Source: Haliotis asinina (Eukaryota > Mollusca > Gastropoda > Lepetellida > Haliotidae). Taken from it: DNA of 64,000 nucleotides. The position numbers and the translations under genes are program-made. Below, piece by piece: positions 11,537 through 20,900 of the stretch. Within the stretch, counting starts at the first letter, position 1. Each line of letters opens with the position of its first letter. Under the pieces are notes generated by a model. It worked only from the letters and a program-made list of their open reading frames with translations. It was not told the DNA's origin and searched no databases. The DNA is taken from positions 28,401,118 through 28,465,117 of the forward strand of contig NC_090280.1 of NCBI RefSeq assembly GCF_037392515.1. Reading direction: 5' to 3'.

Positions 11537-11645
11537 ATACGTGGTGTTGAGACCTAAGATGTATTCTATCTATTCTGTTGTGGTTCTTTGGGTAGCGTAC
11601 TTCTGGTTTATACATATTATTATAATATAAATTATATATTATAAT

Positions 11646-12200
11646 ATGTACATTACGCTTCCAGATATAATGAATGGTGAGACTGTTCAACTTGTACATG
11701 CCATTGATAACACGTCTGGGAAACTCAAAATAGCACTCTGCGATATCACCTACAAACATCGAAACCAGAAAAAATCATCTGGACTTTGTCGATGGAAAAA
11801 AGTTCTACATACCCGAATGGTTACTGCAGTGTGTGTTCTCTCAATGACGAAATTTTTAAAGACTTTGGAGCAAAACTTATAATAAGAGACTCAAATGGTG
11901 CTAGACAACTCCAATGGATCACACAACCTGAGACTCAGTAAACTGTTTGTGAGAATGCTAGGATTTACAACGATTGACTACTCACAGGAAATTGGCATGA
12001 GGTTTCCAGATCTAATTTCATACCACGAGCTATGCGTTTATCTAGACCAGCTTAGCACAACAGATAATATACAAAGTGGGCGCCCTTCCACGTTGCTGAG
12101 GGCCGTCCCGGTTAAAACAGAAAAATGCAATGAGGGTCGCACCGAGTCATTTTCATCTCGTCAGTATAAAAATTTACAAGTGGTAATATACCCAAAGTAA
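11646..12200 (+). CDS. Unrecognised cargo region of the Polinton-like element
   Basis: Short rightward frames with residues such as ITLPDIMNGETVQLVHAIDN and IDYSQEIGMRFPDLISYHEL. No family is recognised. The stretch follows an AT-rich gap of about 100 bp after the polymerase, which may have held a promoter or a boundary between transcription units. This is part of a fossil element. Confidence 0.35.
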
Positions 12201-12272
12201 AAGTATCAATTTTAGATACAAAAAATAATACTCTAAATATAGGATACCTAAGCATAACATTGCACGTACAAA

Positions 12273-13473
12273 ATGGCTAGTAATCAAGGACCAGGCATGC
12301 GTATGAAAAGATGCGTTAATACAAGTTTGTCAGACCTAGGTAATACTAGAGGGTTTGATGACACAGGAATAGATGGTAAAATATATGCTTTTAAGTTTGT
12401 AAACAATATTTACTGACGCGTTGAAGTTGCCACCGCTTCTGGTGGTAATTTTAACCTATATACATCAGGATCTGACATCAACACACGATATGATATAGTT
12501 CGCAACGATGCTGATGAATGGTTAATACGCCCATCATTCGGTGGGAAATTGTTTGATTTAGAAGACTTTGATAGGCCTACAATCCTTCAACAAAACAAAC
12601 CATACCTAATACGCACTGATGTAGACAAGTGGATGATGTTACCAGCTGAAATCAACTGGCTTCTCAACACAACACTATTTTCACCATACGTTTTCATAGT
12701 GAGTGAGTGAGTGAGTTTAGTTTTACGTCGCACTTAGCAATATTCAAGCTATATGGCGACGGTCTGTAAATAATCGAGTCTGGACCAGACAATCCAGTGA
12801 TCAACAACATGAGCATCGATCTGCGCAATGGGGAACCGATGACATGTGTCAACCAAGTCAGCTAGTCTGACCACCCGATCCCGTTAGTCGCCTCTTACGA
12901 CAAGCATAGTCACCTTTTATGGCAAGCATGGGTTGCTGAAGGCCTATTCTACCCCGGGACCTTCACGGGTCCGTTTTCATAGAAAACTAAGACCACTGCA
13001 TAGACAAAGTCGTAAACAATGGAATTGTGCACGTGGCTTACGTCCCATCACAAAGACGCAGTGTAATCATCACACCAATCTCGAATAGACCAGCCTTTAT
13101 GCTGTCGTATATACCTGGGGATAACGCAGTATTACAGTTGGTGTCTGAATTCGATGGGGTGACAACCCTCCTAGTGAACTGAGTGGATGGTACCACGGTG
13201 GCCATGCAAGTCTTCCTAAGGGAACCACAGCAGAGCGATATTGAGATCATTAAACGAATCAAACTCCGGTGGGCCGAAAGACACAAGGGTAACATTTGCT
13301 CAATTTACAAGCTGGTGGGAGGCGACACACACACCAGTCTGCAAGGTGTCACCGTGACAGTGGAAGACACTATATCTCTAACCAAGATTTTCCTGACCAA
13401 GCACGTCAATTTTATTGGTATGAAGTTCATACATGAGGCACTACCAGAAAAACTGTTGGAAATTATTTCCTAA
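12273..13473 (+). pseudogene. Unrecognised cargo gene region interrupted by a SINE
   Basis: Starts MASNQGPGMRMKRCVNTSLS and later contains EWLIRPSFGGKLFDLEDFD and KPYLIRTDVDKWMMLPAEIN. After the SINE the coding character resumes with RPAFMLSYIPGDNAVLQLV and QVFLREPQQSDIEIIKRIKL. The composition is that of a beta-rich protein with no membrane segment. Its start SDLGNTRGFD resembles the start CDLGDTEDFN of the next frame, so the two may be related. It is a fossil part, broken. Structural or attachment roles would be a guess. Confidence 0.4.
12700..12972 (-). mobile_element. Abalone-type SINE-like repeat with 10-bp target duplication
   Basis: On the minus strand it runs from GACCCGTGAAGGTCCCGGGG through CTAACGGGATCGGGTGGTCA to GCGACGTAAAACTAAACTCA and an ACTCACTC tail. 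GTTTTCATAG at 12690-12699 and 12973-12982 is a perfect target-site duplication. The copy is nearly full length compared with the one at 36909. It landed in the Polinton-like element after that element was in place. Confidence 0.9.
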
Positions 13474-13488
13474 AGTGTCATATATACA

Positions 13489-13824
13489 ATGGCATACAAT
13501 ATAACACTCTGTGATCTAGGAGACACAGAGGATTTCAATTTACCTGGTGAGGAAGACACCCCATACGTCTTATACTTTAAAAATAGAGTATACAAACGAA
13601 TGCCACTAGCAGATTTTACAGATCTTGAATGGGTAATTAAAATAACACTAACCAACCCTTACATTGTTTTTCAACAAAATGGATTCGTTTCCAAAATTAT
13701 TAACAATGGCATCCTTTTCACGACCCTTAGTCCCATTGCAGATGATTTTTATTTTGTGCAAGTGTTACAAATACCGGGTCATACTGGCAACATGCTAGCA
13801 CCAGTCGATGATGTTAGTTATTGA
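13489..13824 (+). CDS. Small cargo frame of the Polinton-like element (111 aa, unknown)
   Basis: Open from ATG to stop. Begins MAYNITLCDLGDTEDFNLPG and continues with DTPYVLYFKNRVYKRMPLAD. No signal peptide, transmembrane segment or known motif is seen. Its N-terminus echoes that of the preceding cargo region (SLSDLGNTRGFD). An AT-rich stretch follows at 13845-13895. This is a fossil context; function unknown. Confidence 0.45.
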   Translation: MAYNITLCDLGDTEDFNLPGEEDTPYVLYFKNRVYKRMPLADFTDLEWVIKITLTNPYIVFQQNGFVSKIINNGILFTTLSPIADDFYFVQVLQIPGHTGNMLAPVDDVSY

Positions 13825-13892
13825 CATTTTTATGAAATAAATTTCAGGATTATTTTTTATAATTTAATTTTTTTGTATAATTATAATAATTA

Positions 13893-14091
13893 TAGATGTA
13901 TTTCTCGCAGGGAGCACCGATTATCATAAGCTATTAAGTGGTTGTTCCGTATCTTGGGATAAAAGACATGACAATAAAATTTGCCAAATCATATTAAGAA
14001 AAGGCTATCTACCATCAACGAGCCTCGATGGTGTTATCGTTGATTGTTCTAAATATTTAAGTTTAAAACATATGTACATAACCAAAAATTA
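13893..14091 (+). CDS. Short cargo frame (unknown)
   Basis: A rightward frame of about 65 codons with HKLLSGCSVSWDKRHDNK and KGYLPSTSLDGVIVDCSKYL. It is flanked on both sides by strongly AT-rich spacers, as expected of a small gene between promoters. The family is not recognised and coding is uncertain. Confidence 0.3.
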
Positions 14092-14135
14092 ATTAAAAAA
14101 AACCTAATTTATAAACTATATTATAGACAAAAAGT

Positions 14136-14780
14136 ATGGGGCTGTATCCGGCCATAGATGAAGGAAGTGCAGACAGATTTCGACTGAAACAGACATGCGA
14201 AATTAAACGTCAGCTAGAGCAAGTGGATACACGGGCATCACTACATAAAAAATACAATAGAGCTTTAAACTACATAGATGGCGTTGACACCATCCTAATG
14301 GCAGCTAGCATGGGATTAGGAGCAGTAGGAGTTGGGTTGTTGACAACAGTCTTAGCCACTCCGGTGGAGTTAGGACTTGAATTAGAAGCCGTCAAGGCGG
14401 GAATGGTTGGGTCGGTGTTTAAATTTGTATCCTGCAAATTGAATCATAAAGCAAAGAAACACGATGAAATTAGAATACTTGCTGTATCAAAATTAAACAC
14501 GATAGAAGATCATGTTTCCACCGTGCTCAATGACAACAAAATCTCAGAGGAGGAATTTCGTTTGATCATAAACAAACTAGAAAAATACAACAAAATGAAG
14601 AATGAGATTAGATCAAAGGTTCATAAAACACATTCTAAAACAAGGGATACAACAAGCCAAACAGGCATTTATCACAAAAACCAACGGTGTAATAGAAGAT
14701 ACATATTAAACTGCTTCGCTGAAATCAATATTGTGGGGGAGTCCTGCGGACAGCAACTGAAAATTACCACACCCCAATAG
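14136..14780 (+). CDS. Cargo frame with glycine-rich hydrophobic hairpin and charged helical tail (214 aa)
   Basis: Begins MGLYPAIDEGSADRFRLKQT. A basic and acidic helical segment to about residue 50 is followed by a small-residue hydrophobic stretch (ILMAASMGLGAVGVGLLTTV and LATPVELGLELEAVKAGMVG, residues ~49-88) that could be two membrane helices. A KAKKHDEIRILAVSKLNTIE segment and a predicted helical tail (EEFRLIINKLEKYNKMKNEI) come next. I recall closely similar proteins beside the same kind of PolB in cnidarian and mollusc genomes, without a known function. That link is from memory. A membrane-active or virion-membrane role is only a guess. Fossil context. Confidence 0.55.
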   Translation: MGLYPAIDEGSADRFRLKQTCEIKRQLEQVDTRASLHKKYNRALNYIDGVDTILMAASMGLGAVGVGLLTTVLATPVELGLELEAVKAGMVGSVFKFVSCKLNHKAKKHDEIRILAVSKLNTIEDHVSTVLNDNKISEEEFRLIINKLEKYNKMKNEIRSKVHKTHSKTRDTTSQTGIYHKNQRCNRRYILNCFAEINIVGESCGQQLKITTPQ

Positions 14781-14856
14781 ACATCTGGCTGCAAACCACA
14801 GCGCCGCCACCTGCTCATTCACACTATTAGAGATTTGTTCACACCTATGCATAACA

Positions 14857-15108
14857 GTGGAAATATTTGGTGCCGAGCCTCTGATTCTTGACAAGCTCAA
14901 AGAATTAGGGCATGGTGACTATCTGCTGACTATTGTTATTAATGGAAAGGTCTACAAAATGAATGTACTGACTGAATTCATTGCTAATAGTATAGATCCG
15001 AATTTAAATACACGGGTAGTTTTCTTCTTACTCTCATTAAGAGAACATTATGATGTCTTTGATCCCATAATCGATATAGTTACTCTTAACAAAGCACATG
15101 TTTACTGA
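14857..15108 (+). CDS. Last small cargo frame before the right terminal repeat (unknown)
   Basis: An open frame of 83 codons with DYLLTIVINGKVYKMNVLTE and RVVFFLLSLREHYDVFDPII, starting with ATG at 14857. It lies about 40 bp before the right terminal inverted repeat and on the same strand as the other cargo. No family recognised. Confidence 0.4.
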   Translation: MEIFGAEPLILDKLKELGHGDYLLTIVINGKVYKMNVLTEFIANSIDPNLNTRVVFFLLSLREHYDVFDPIIDIVTLNKAHVY

Positions 15109-15145
15109 TATGGTTACACAGGCACACACCCTTTATTTTTGTGCT

Positions 15146-15361
15146 CTCAGCCAATGCGACACAGCCCACTGCTGTGACCCAGTTATCGATCGATTTCCTA
15201 TTTAGACGTGTGTAGTAAAGGGAATAGGTTGTTTCCCTTCCACTGCGAGCTTGTGTGAATGGGAGACGGGTTGTGTTTGTAATAGGGGTCCAGATCTTTG
15301 TTATTGATATTAATTACTTATTTGTTTGACCTGGTCTCGTGCCGCTAATATGTATACTACT
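15146..15361 (-). repeat. Right terminal inverted repeat of the Polinton-like element
   Basis: Inverted match to 8221-8462, ending in GTATACTACT at 15361. It is shorter than the left repeat because two small segments are absent here. Confidence 0.9.
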
Positions 15362-15690
15362 GCCCTTGCCCTTTTTGCTGAGCTTTCTGTAGAGGATGCA
15401 GCCCCTTTCTTTTATGGGACCGTTTGGACGGAGGGTCCTGTGCCCAAATGTCCCCCTTTAAGTAGGTGCCTTAAGTATGGATGGTGTAAAATAGAAAATC
15501 TGCATGTCTGGATTTCCGCGTCTGTGGAGTTAAAACCCAGAGCGCACCTCGCATGCTTGGTCGTGGTGGTGGCACTCCACCAGACACCTAAAGCAGGCAT
15601 CATTGAGATCCTTAGCAGGAATCATAGATTTGCATGTAGAGCAGGTTTTAAACTGCAAAACAAACACAACCTACTAATGTGCGTAATGTA
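15362..15690 (-). mobile_element. Possible fossil retroelement gag-like region, right of the Polinton-like insertion
   Basis: On the minus strand a short frame shows a cysteine/histidine cluster (CSTCKSMIPAKDLNDACFRC followed by CHHHDQAC) like the zinc-binding segment near the start of DIRS-like gag proteins. The DIRS-like element at 56 kb has a comparable cluster ([10 protein letters not shown]). It abuts the right terminal repeat, and the same-strand fragment at 7680-8220 abuts the left one. Together they suggest a nested insertion. Family assignment is tentative. Confidence 0.45.
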
Positions 15691-16132
15691 ACATAACATG
15701 AAACAAAGACGCATGTGCGACAAGCCAACTAATACTACGTACGTAGACTAGTGAAAGCAAAGTGCCAACAACAACAACAACAACGTAACAAGTAAAAGGT
15801 TGAAGAAATATAATAATAATAAGTATTAACAACTACCAGCTGTATAATACGCTTAATTACAAAGACCCGCCGCAAAAAGTCTTACCATAGCACATGGTAA
15901 ACAATTTGGCGGGAAAAAATTCCCATTGGCCATCTTGACAGGCCACATGGCAAGCAGGTGGGGACAAGAAATAGTTACAACATGTCTAGACAAATAGTAG
16001 TGTAAAAATGATTTCTAGAGCGCCCACGTGTCTAATAAAGAAACCATACATACAGTTTGAGTCTCAGTGCTACTCATCTTGAACAAGCATGAACTTCAGA
16101 GAAGCTTGGAAGAACACAATTTGAACACAACA
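15691..16132. other. Intergenic stretch
   Basis: No gene seen. A short CAA repeat lies at about 15766-15784. The rest is AT-rich unique-looking sequence. Confidence 0.4.
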
Positions 16133-16432
16133 TGTCATATTTCGGATTTCACTTTCTCAGTAAAGTACAAATTCTAGTACTTTTTCGGTTGAGTCCCATC
16201 TGGGATTCGAACCCGCACCCTCAGAGTCAGGCACCTAATCGCCAGCACACAAAGTTAGCCGTCTAGCCCGTACAGCTACCACCACTTCCACAGTCTGCCA
16301 CAGTCAAACTACACAGTCAGCCCACGTGGAAGTCACGGCAGCTGTGCGGACTAGGCGGATCCCGGATGGGACTCAATCAAAAAAGTACTAGAATTTCTAC
16401 TTTACTGGGAAAGTGAAATCCCAAATATGACA
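16133..16432. mobile_element. 300-bp hairpin (foldback/MITE-like) element with tRNA-like pol III boxes
   Basis: The two ends, 16133-16206 and 16359-16432, are inverted repeats of ~74 bp: TGTCATATTTCGGATTTCAC against the complement of GTGAAATCCCAAATATGACA, continuing to a shared GAGTCCCATCYGGGAT. On the minus strand the loop holds TAGCTGTACGGG (A-box-like) and GGTTCGAATCC, a perfect B-box, about 65 bp apart, as in a tRNA with a long variable arm. The inverted repeat continues weakly beyond the stated ends and no clean target duplication is found. It could be a MITE that captured a tRNA-like unit, or a foldback SINE pair. Confidence 0.65.
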
Positions 16433-17389
16433 TATGTTGCATTTGACCACTTTCTAAATGACATCATGTAATCACAATCTGAACACGTCCGTACTGACGA
16501 GCGACAGATAAGGAAGTGTTTGGTTTCAGGTTATAGCTTTGGAGTTACCTCCTCTTGGCTGACACGGGTCCAGGGGGCCCGGTAGGGGTGGTCTCACAAG
16601 ACAAAAACATTGTTTTTTGTTTTGTACATATTTTTTATTCAAAATATGGTTACAACTGTCGAATGAATTAAAAGAACATTTTAATGCTTATAGGTACCCC
16701 AAAGAGGATCTCTATGAAAAATAATGTTGCCTAACATAAAAGCAATATGAACACAAGAATACAGTCATCCCTTTCTTTGGGTTGAACTGTTTAATGAACA
16801 TGGTAGCAGTCAGCTTGCTATGAAGTGAAAGGGTTATGGAATGTACCTCCAGGGTTGGAGTTTTGGGAGAATATGTAGTTCAACTATCAGGGATTTCAAT
16901 GTTGTAAATTTATGCAAACCATGTCAATAAATGATGCAAAACAAGACATCACAGTGACTAATATTAAAATCAATGATTCAATGCAACTGATCTTAATTTT
17001 AGATACATTATCAATCATTATTAATTAGTCATAGGAATACACAAAGAATTTCACATAAAGTTTGAAGCTCATGTTCACCTGAAAATTTTAACTAACAATT
17101 TGGTTCAACAAAATCCATAGTTAGATGTCATAAATAAAAGATGAAAGTCAGGTGGTTTCTTGTTTCCAGTATTAAACAGAATATTTTGACATAATGGTTT
17201 TCAAGTTTGTGAAAGTCTGTATTGTTATGCAATTTACAAGATACTTATTATTTGTGAGGAGAGATATTTCTGTGGATGTCATTGAGGATGAACAACACAA
17301 ATCTCTCAACCTTCCCTCAGAGGTGCATGGAATGAACCCTGCTGTTTGCATAAAACAATGCATGAGAAGCCAAGATCTTTGAGACAGTG
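16433..17389. other. AT-rich intergenic stretch
   Basis: No gene is recognised. A short G/C-rich run (GGGTCCAGGGGGCCCGGTAG at 16566-16585) stands out from AT-rich surroundings. Part of this stretch may be the far 3' untranslated region of the zinc-finger gene on the minus strand, but I cannot place a poly(A) site with confidence. Confidence 0.35.
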
Positions 17390-17905
17390 AGTCTTCCCTG
17401 TTCCAATCTCCACTGCACTGCCTGAGAAATAGAAATACTCAGTATCTTGTCTCTTGGGAAATCAAGTCATTCCCCACATTACATTGTGTTCTACACATGC
17501 CATAGTTCAGTCTTTCCAATTCTAATCTACACAGTCTCCCCTAGAGAAATATGATCCCAGAAATCCTGATTCTCAGGAAATCAAGTTATCTTCTATCTTG
17601 TCCACAGTCTGCCACAGTCAAGCTACACAGTCAGCCATCCCAATTCAGAGTTGCAAAGCCTTCCCAGAGAAATATGATCAAGGACATCCAGTCTCTCAGG
17701 ACATGATGGTATCTTCTATCTTGCCTTACACAAGCTACACAGTCAACAATACCCATTCCAAGTTTCAAAGCCTTCCCCAAAGAAATAATTATGATCTTGC
17801 AGATACCGTCTCTCTGGAAATGACATCATCACATATCATATCCAAAACCTACACACAGTCTGAGTTTCCTTTGCCAACTAGAACAACAACCTTTCTGTGG
17901 GGTTC
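17390..17905. repeat. Degenerate ~122-bp tandem repeat
   Basis: Three to four diverged units are seen. Recurring landmarks are CTACACAGTC, CCTTCCCAGAGAAATATGAT, ATCCAGTCTCTCAGGA and TATCTTCTATCTTG. The clearest unit boundaries fall near 17600 and 17723. It lies just past the stop codon of the zinc-finger gene, so it may form part of that gene's 3' untranslated region. A ~35-bp piece of one unit (17601-17636) is nearly identical to 16287-16320 inside the hairpin element. Confidence 0.7.
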
Positions 17906-17930
17906 AATATGATGGTCGGCATCACGTTGT

Positions 17931-20900
17931 TTACAGATAACTGTTTGATTCAGGTACATCCTTGGGATAAGGTTTTTGGCATGCTGGTGAGAAACCATGA
18001 CCACAGGGACTTTTCTGATGTATTTTGAGAACAACCTTCATGGAAAACATCTTCCCACAAGCCTTGCACTTATATCTCTTCTGGGAATGAGACTGGATAT
18101 GACATTCAAATCTTCTTCTGTCTTGGAATATCTGGCCACATTTGTAACACTTGAAGCAGCAGCTGAGCCTGTGAGAATCTGTATGAAGCCTGTAAAGTCC
18201 AAAGAAGGAAAACCGTTTGTTACACACATCACAAAAATAGGTTTGAATACGTGAAATTTCACTCAAACAACCTTCATGGATGTCCCCTGATCTGCCACCA
18301 TCAATAACTGTATTCTTTGGATGACCCTGTACTTGACAGTGTGCCTGGAGGTGGTTGGTGAGTGTGGCTGCTGTCCCAAACCGAGCCCCACATAGGCTAC
18401 ATTGATACAGCAGGTGTGCCTGGTGGACCTTCTCATGCAGTCTGGCTTCTCTTTGAGATATCAGAACCTTCTTACACAAGCTACACTGGAACATGGAGCT
18501 ACCTTCCCTCATTATCCAAGATGCTGTTGGTTTTGTAACTTTCACTGCTCCCCCACATGACCCAGTACTTTCAGTGTCATTTGTTTCTTGTACAAACTTG
18601 GTTCCAGTTTCCTCAGTAGTTGGCCTATGTTTGGATTCATTAACAATGTCAAAGTGATCAAGTGGATAAAGTGACTCTGTGTTTGCATTTCCCATACTTT
18701 TTTCACTGTGGGCCACATGGACAGACCTGCCATTTTCAGGACATTTTTCAGCAAGAGATCTTTGCAAAGGCTGGACAGTGGACTCCGGAACTACAGATTC
18801 CAGGGTGACCTCCGTCTCTGGACGGGTTGACTGCATCAAAGCATCACTGACTTCTACCTCTGTTACATCAATATCTGCATCTACAATCACCTCACCTGTA
18901 TCTACAACAGCAATATATGCCTTTTCTCTCCCCTCTGCTTCATCTTTGTCTGTGTCAACAACTTCACCTATGTCAACAGCAGCAACAGACGCCTCTGCAC
19001 TCATCTCTGTTCCAGTTATTTTTGTGTCTGCAACAACTTCACTGATGTCTATAGCAGCTACAGATACCCCTTCTCTCATCTCTGTTCCACCGATGTCTGT
19101 GCCCCTTACAACATCACCTATGACTACTGCAGCAACAGATGTATTTTCGTCTCTCATCTCTACTTTAGGATTTGATAAATCTGCTTCTATCACTGACTCA
19201 CTAATCTCGATGATCTCGATATTCTCTCCTGTTAAACCATCACTGTTGTCTTCAACACAAGGAAGAGAATGAATCTGGAACTGTTGGATAGCTTGTTGCA
19301 GGGATGTGTGACAATGTTCTCTGCCCTGATCTTCTAATCCTTTGTCTTTCCTAGCTGTCAAAGATTCAAACTGAAAAAGGAAGTCTTTTTCCTGTAACAG
19401 CTGACCTGTCTGATTAGATCCAGTATCCCCTTTCTCACCACAGGATGACACACTTGCTTTAGAGTAAACTGTTCTTAAGACTCTTTGAAGAATTGATGGC
19501 TGTAGGCTAGGAAAGGGTTTTTGGGATACCTTACATACACCTGCATGGGCACAATAATTTTCTTTGAAAACAAACAGTTTACCACATTCGTTACATGAAA
19601 ATATCTCACCGTTTTCTTTTCGAACATGTATGTTTTTCATGTGTGACAGGAGACCTTTCCTGTCATAGAAATGTTTAAAGCATTTATCACACATTTCTTC
19701 TTTCTTCATATCATGGACTCTTCTCCTATGAGACTTCAACTGTGATGAGTTGACAAAGCCAGCAGGACACTGCTCGCACCTATGAGGTCGTTCACCTGTG
19801 TGTGAACGTCGGTGAATCAACCAATTCCCATGCTGAATGAACTTTTTCCCACAAAAATCACACTGGTAGTTCTTCTGCCCTGTATGGATCTGCATATGCT
19901 TTCGCATCACATACTTAGCAAAGAATTTTTTTCCACAGAGTTCACACTCATAGTTTCTTTGACCTTTATGGACATTGAGGTGATTTATGTAATTGGTCCT
20001 GCTTGTATACTCTTTACCACATTGTTCACACTTGAAATGCTTCTCATTACAGTGAACATTCCCATGTTCACGAAGCATGGCACGTGTCCTGAAAGACTTA
20101 TGGCAGATAAGGCAGCCATGAGGTTTTTCTCCTGTGTGGATGAGCTGGTGATTCTGAAGGTTGGTAAGAGACACAAAATATTTTCCACATATTTCACAAC
20201 AAAAGGGTTTTAAGCCACTGTGAGTCTTGACATGTGCCATATGACATGGTTTGGTCTTACTCTCCTTGCCACAAGTGTCACACCTGAACCTTGTCTCACC
20301 ATGGATAAGTTTATGGTTTTTAAGCAGTGACATCTTTTGGAAGTCCTTACCACAGATGTCACAGACATGACCAAAGATGTGATCGTGCTGTACATTACGG
20401 TCATTCCTGTGACTGTTTCTGTGTGAGTAATACATACAAGCTGAATTCAGGGGCATGACACATGCAGAACATTTTAGACTCATTACTGCCGTATGTTGGT
20501 TGAATATATTCTGTGTTGCAAATGACCTCCGACAATTAGGACATTTAATATTGCTTAAAAACTGAAGTCCATGTTTCTTCAAATGTTTTGAGAGTTCTTG
20601 GAAGTGCATGCCACTCCGATGGCAGAATTCACAGCTATAGAATGGGTATCGAGTATGGAGCACCTGATGGGACTCCCTCTCATTTTCTGAGGCAAAGAAC
20701 TTTTTACACACTCCACAAGTAAATGGCTTCTTGTCATGAAGCTTGATGTGAGCATGGTAGGCATCCTGGTGGACAAATACCTTCCCACATGACAAACATT
20801 CAAATTTCTCAAGTCCTGAATGAATTAATGAATGCTTTCTTAATGCCTGTTTTCGACGAAACGCCTTGTGGCAATCTTTGCAATCATATGGCTTCTCCCC

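Larger units (their letters stand above)
8221..15361 (+). mobile_element. Fossil Polinton-like (PolB-bearing, TIR-flanked) element, ~7.1 kb
   Basis: The element starts AGTAGTATAC at 8221 and ends with the complement GTATACTACT at 15361. The AG...CT ends are of the Polinton kind, with terminal inverted repeats of about 215-240 bp. Inside are SAP-like frames, a family B DNA polymerase region, and several rightward frames of unknown function. Retroviral-type integrase, packaging ATPase, protease and capsid genes are not recognised, and 7 kb is short for a Polinton, so this may be a compact relative. The element is broken, with several to many breaks, and also carries a SINE. TIR similarity of roughly 90% by eye suggests an old insertion. 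No exact 6-bp target duplication is seen: GACCCT on the left, GCCCTT on the right. Confidence 0.8.

Noticed and set aside
8221-15361. Ordinary host gene cluster
   Set aside because: Terminal inverted repeats, the mobile-type polymerase and intron-free tightly packed frames point to a mobile element, and the frames are broken.
16205-16300. A real tRNA gene on the minus strand
   Set aside because: The A and B boxes are present, but the sequence lies in the loop of a hairpin element and I could not fold convincing acceptor and anticodon arms.
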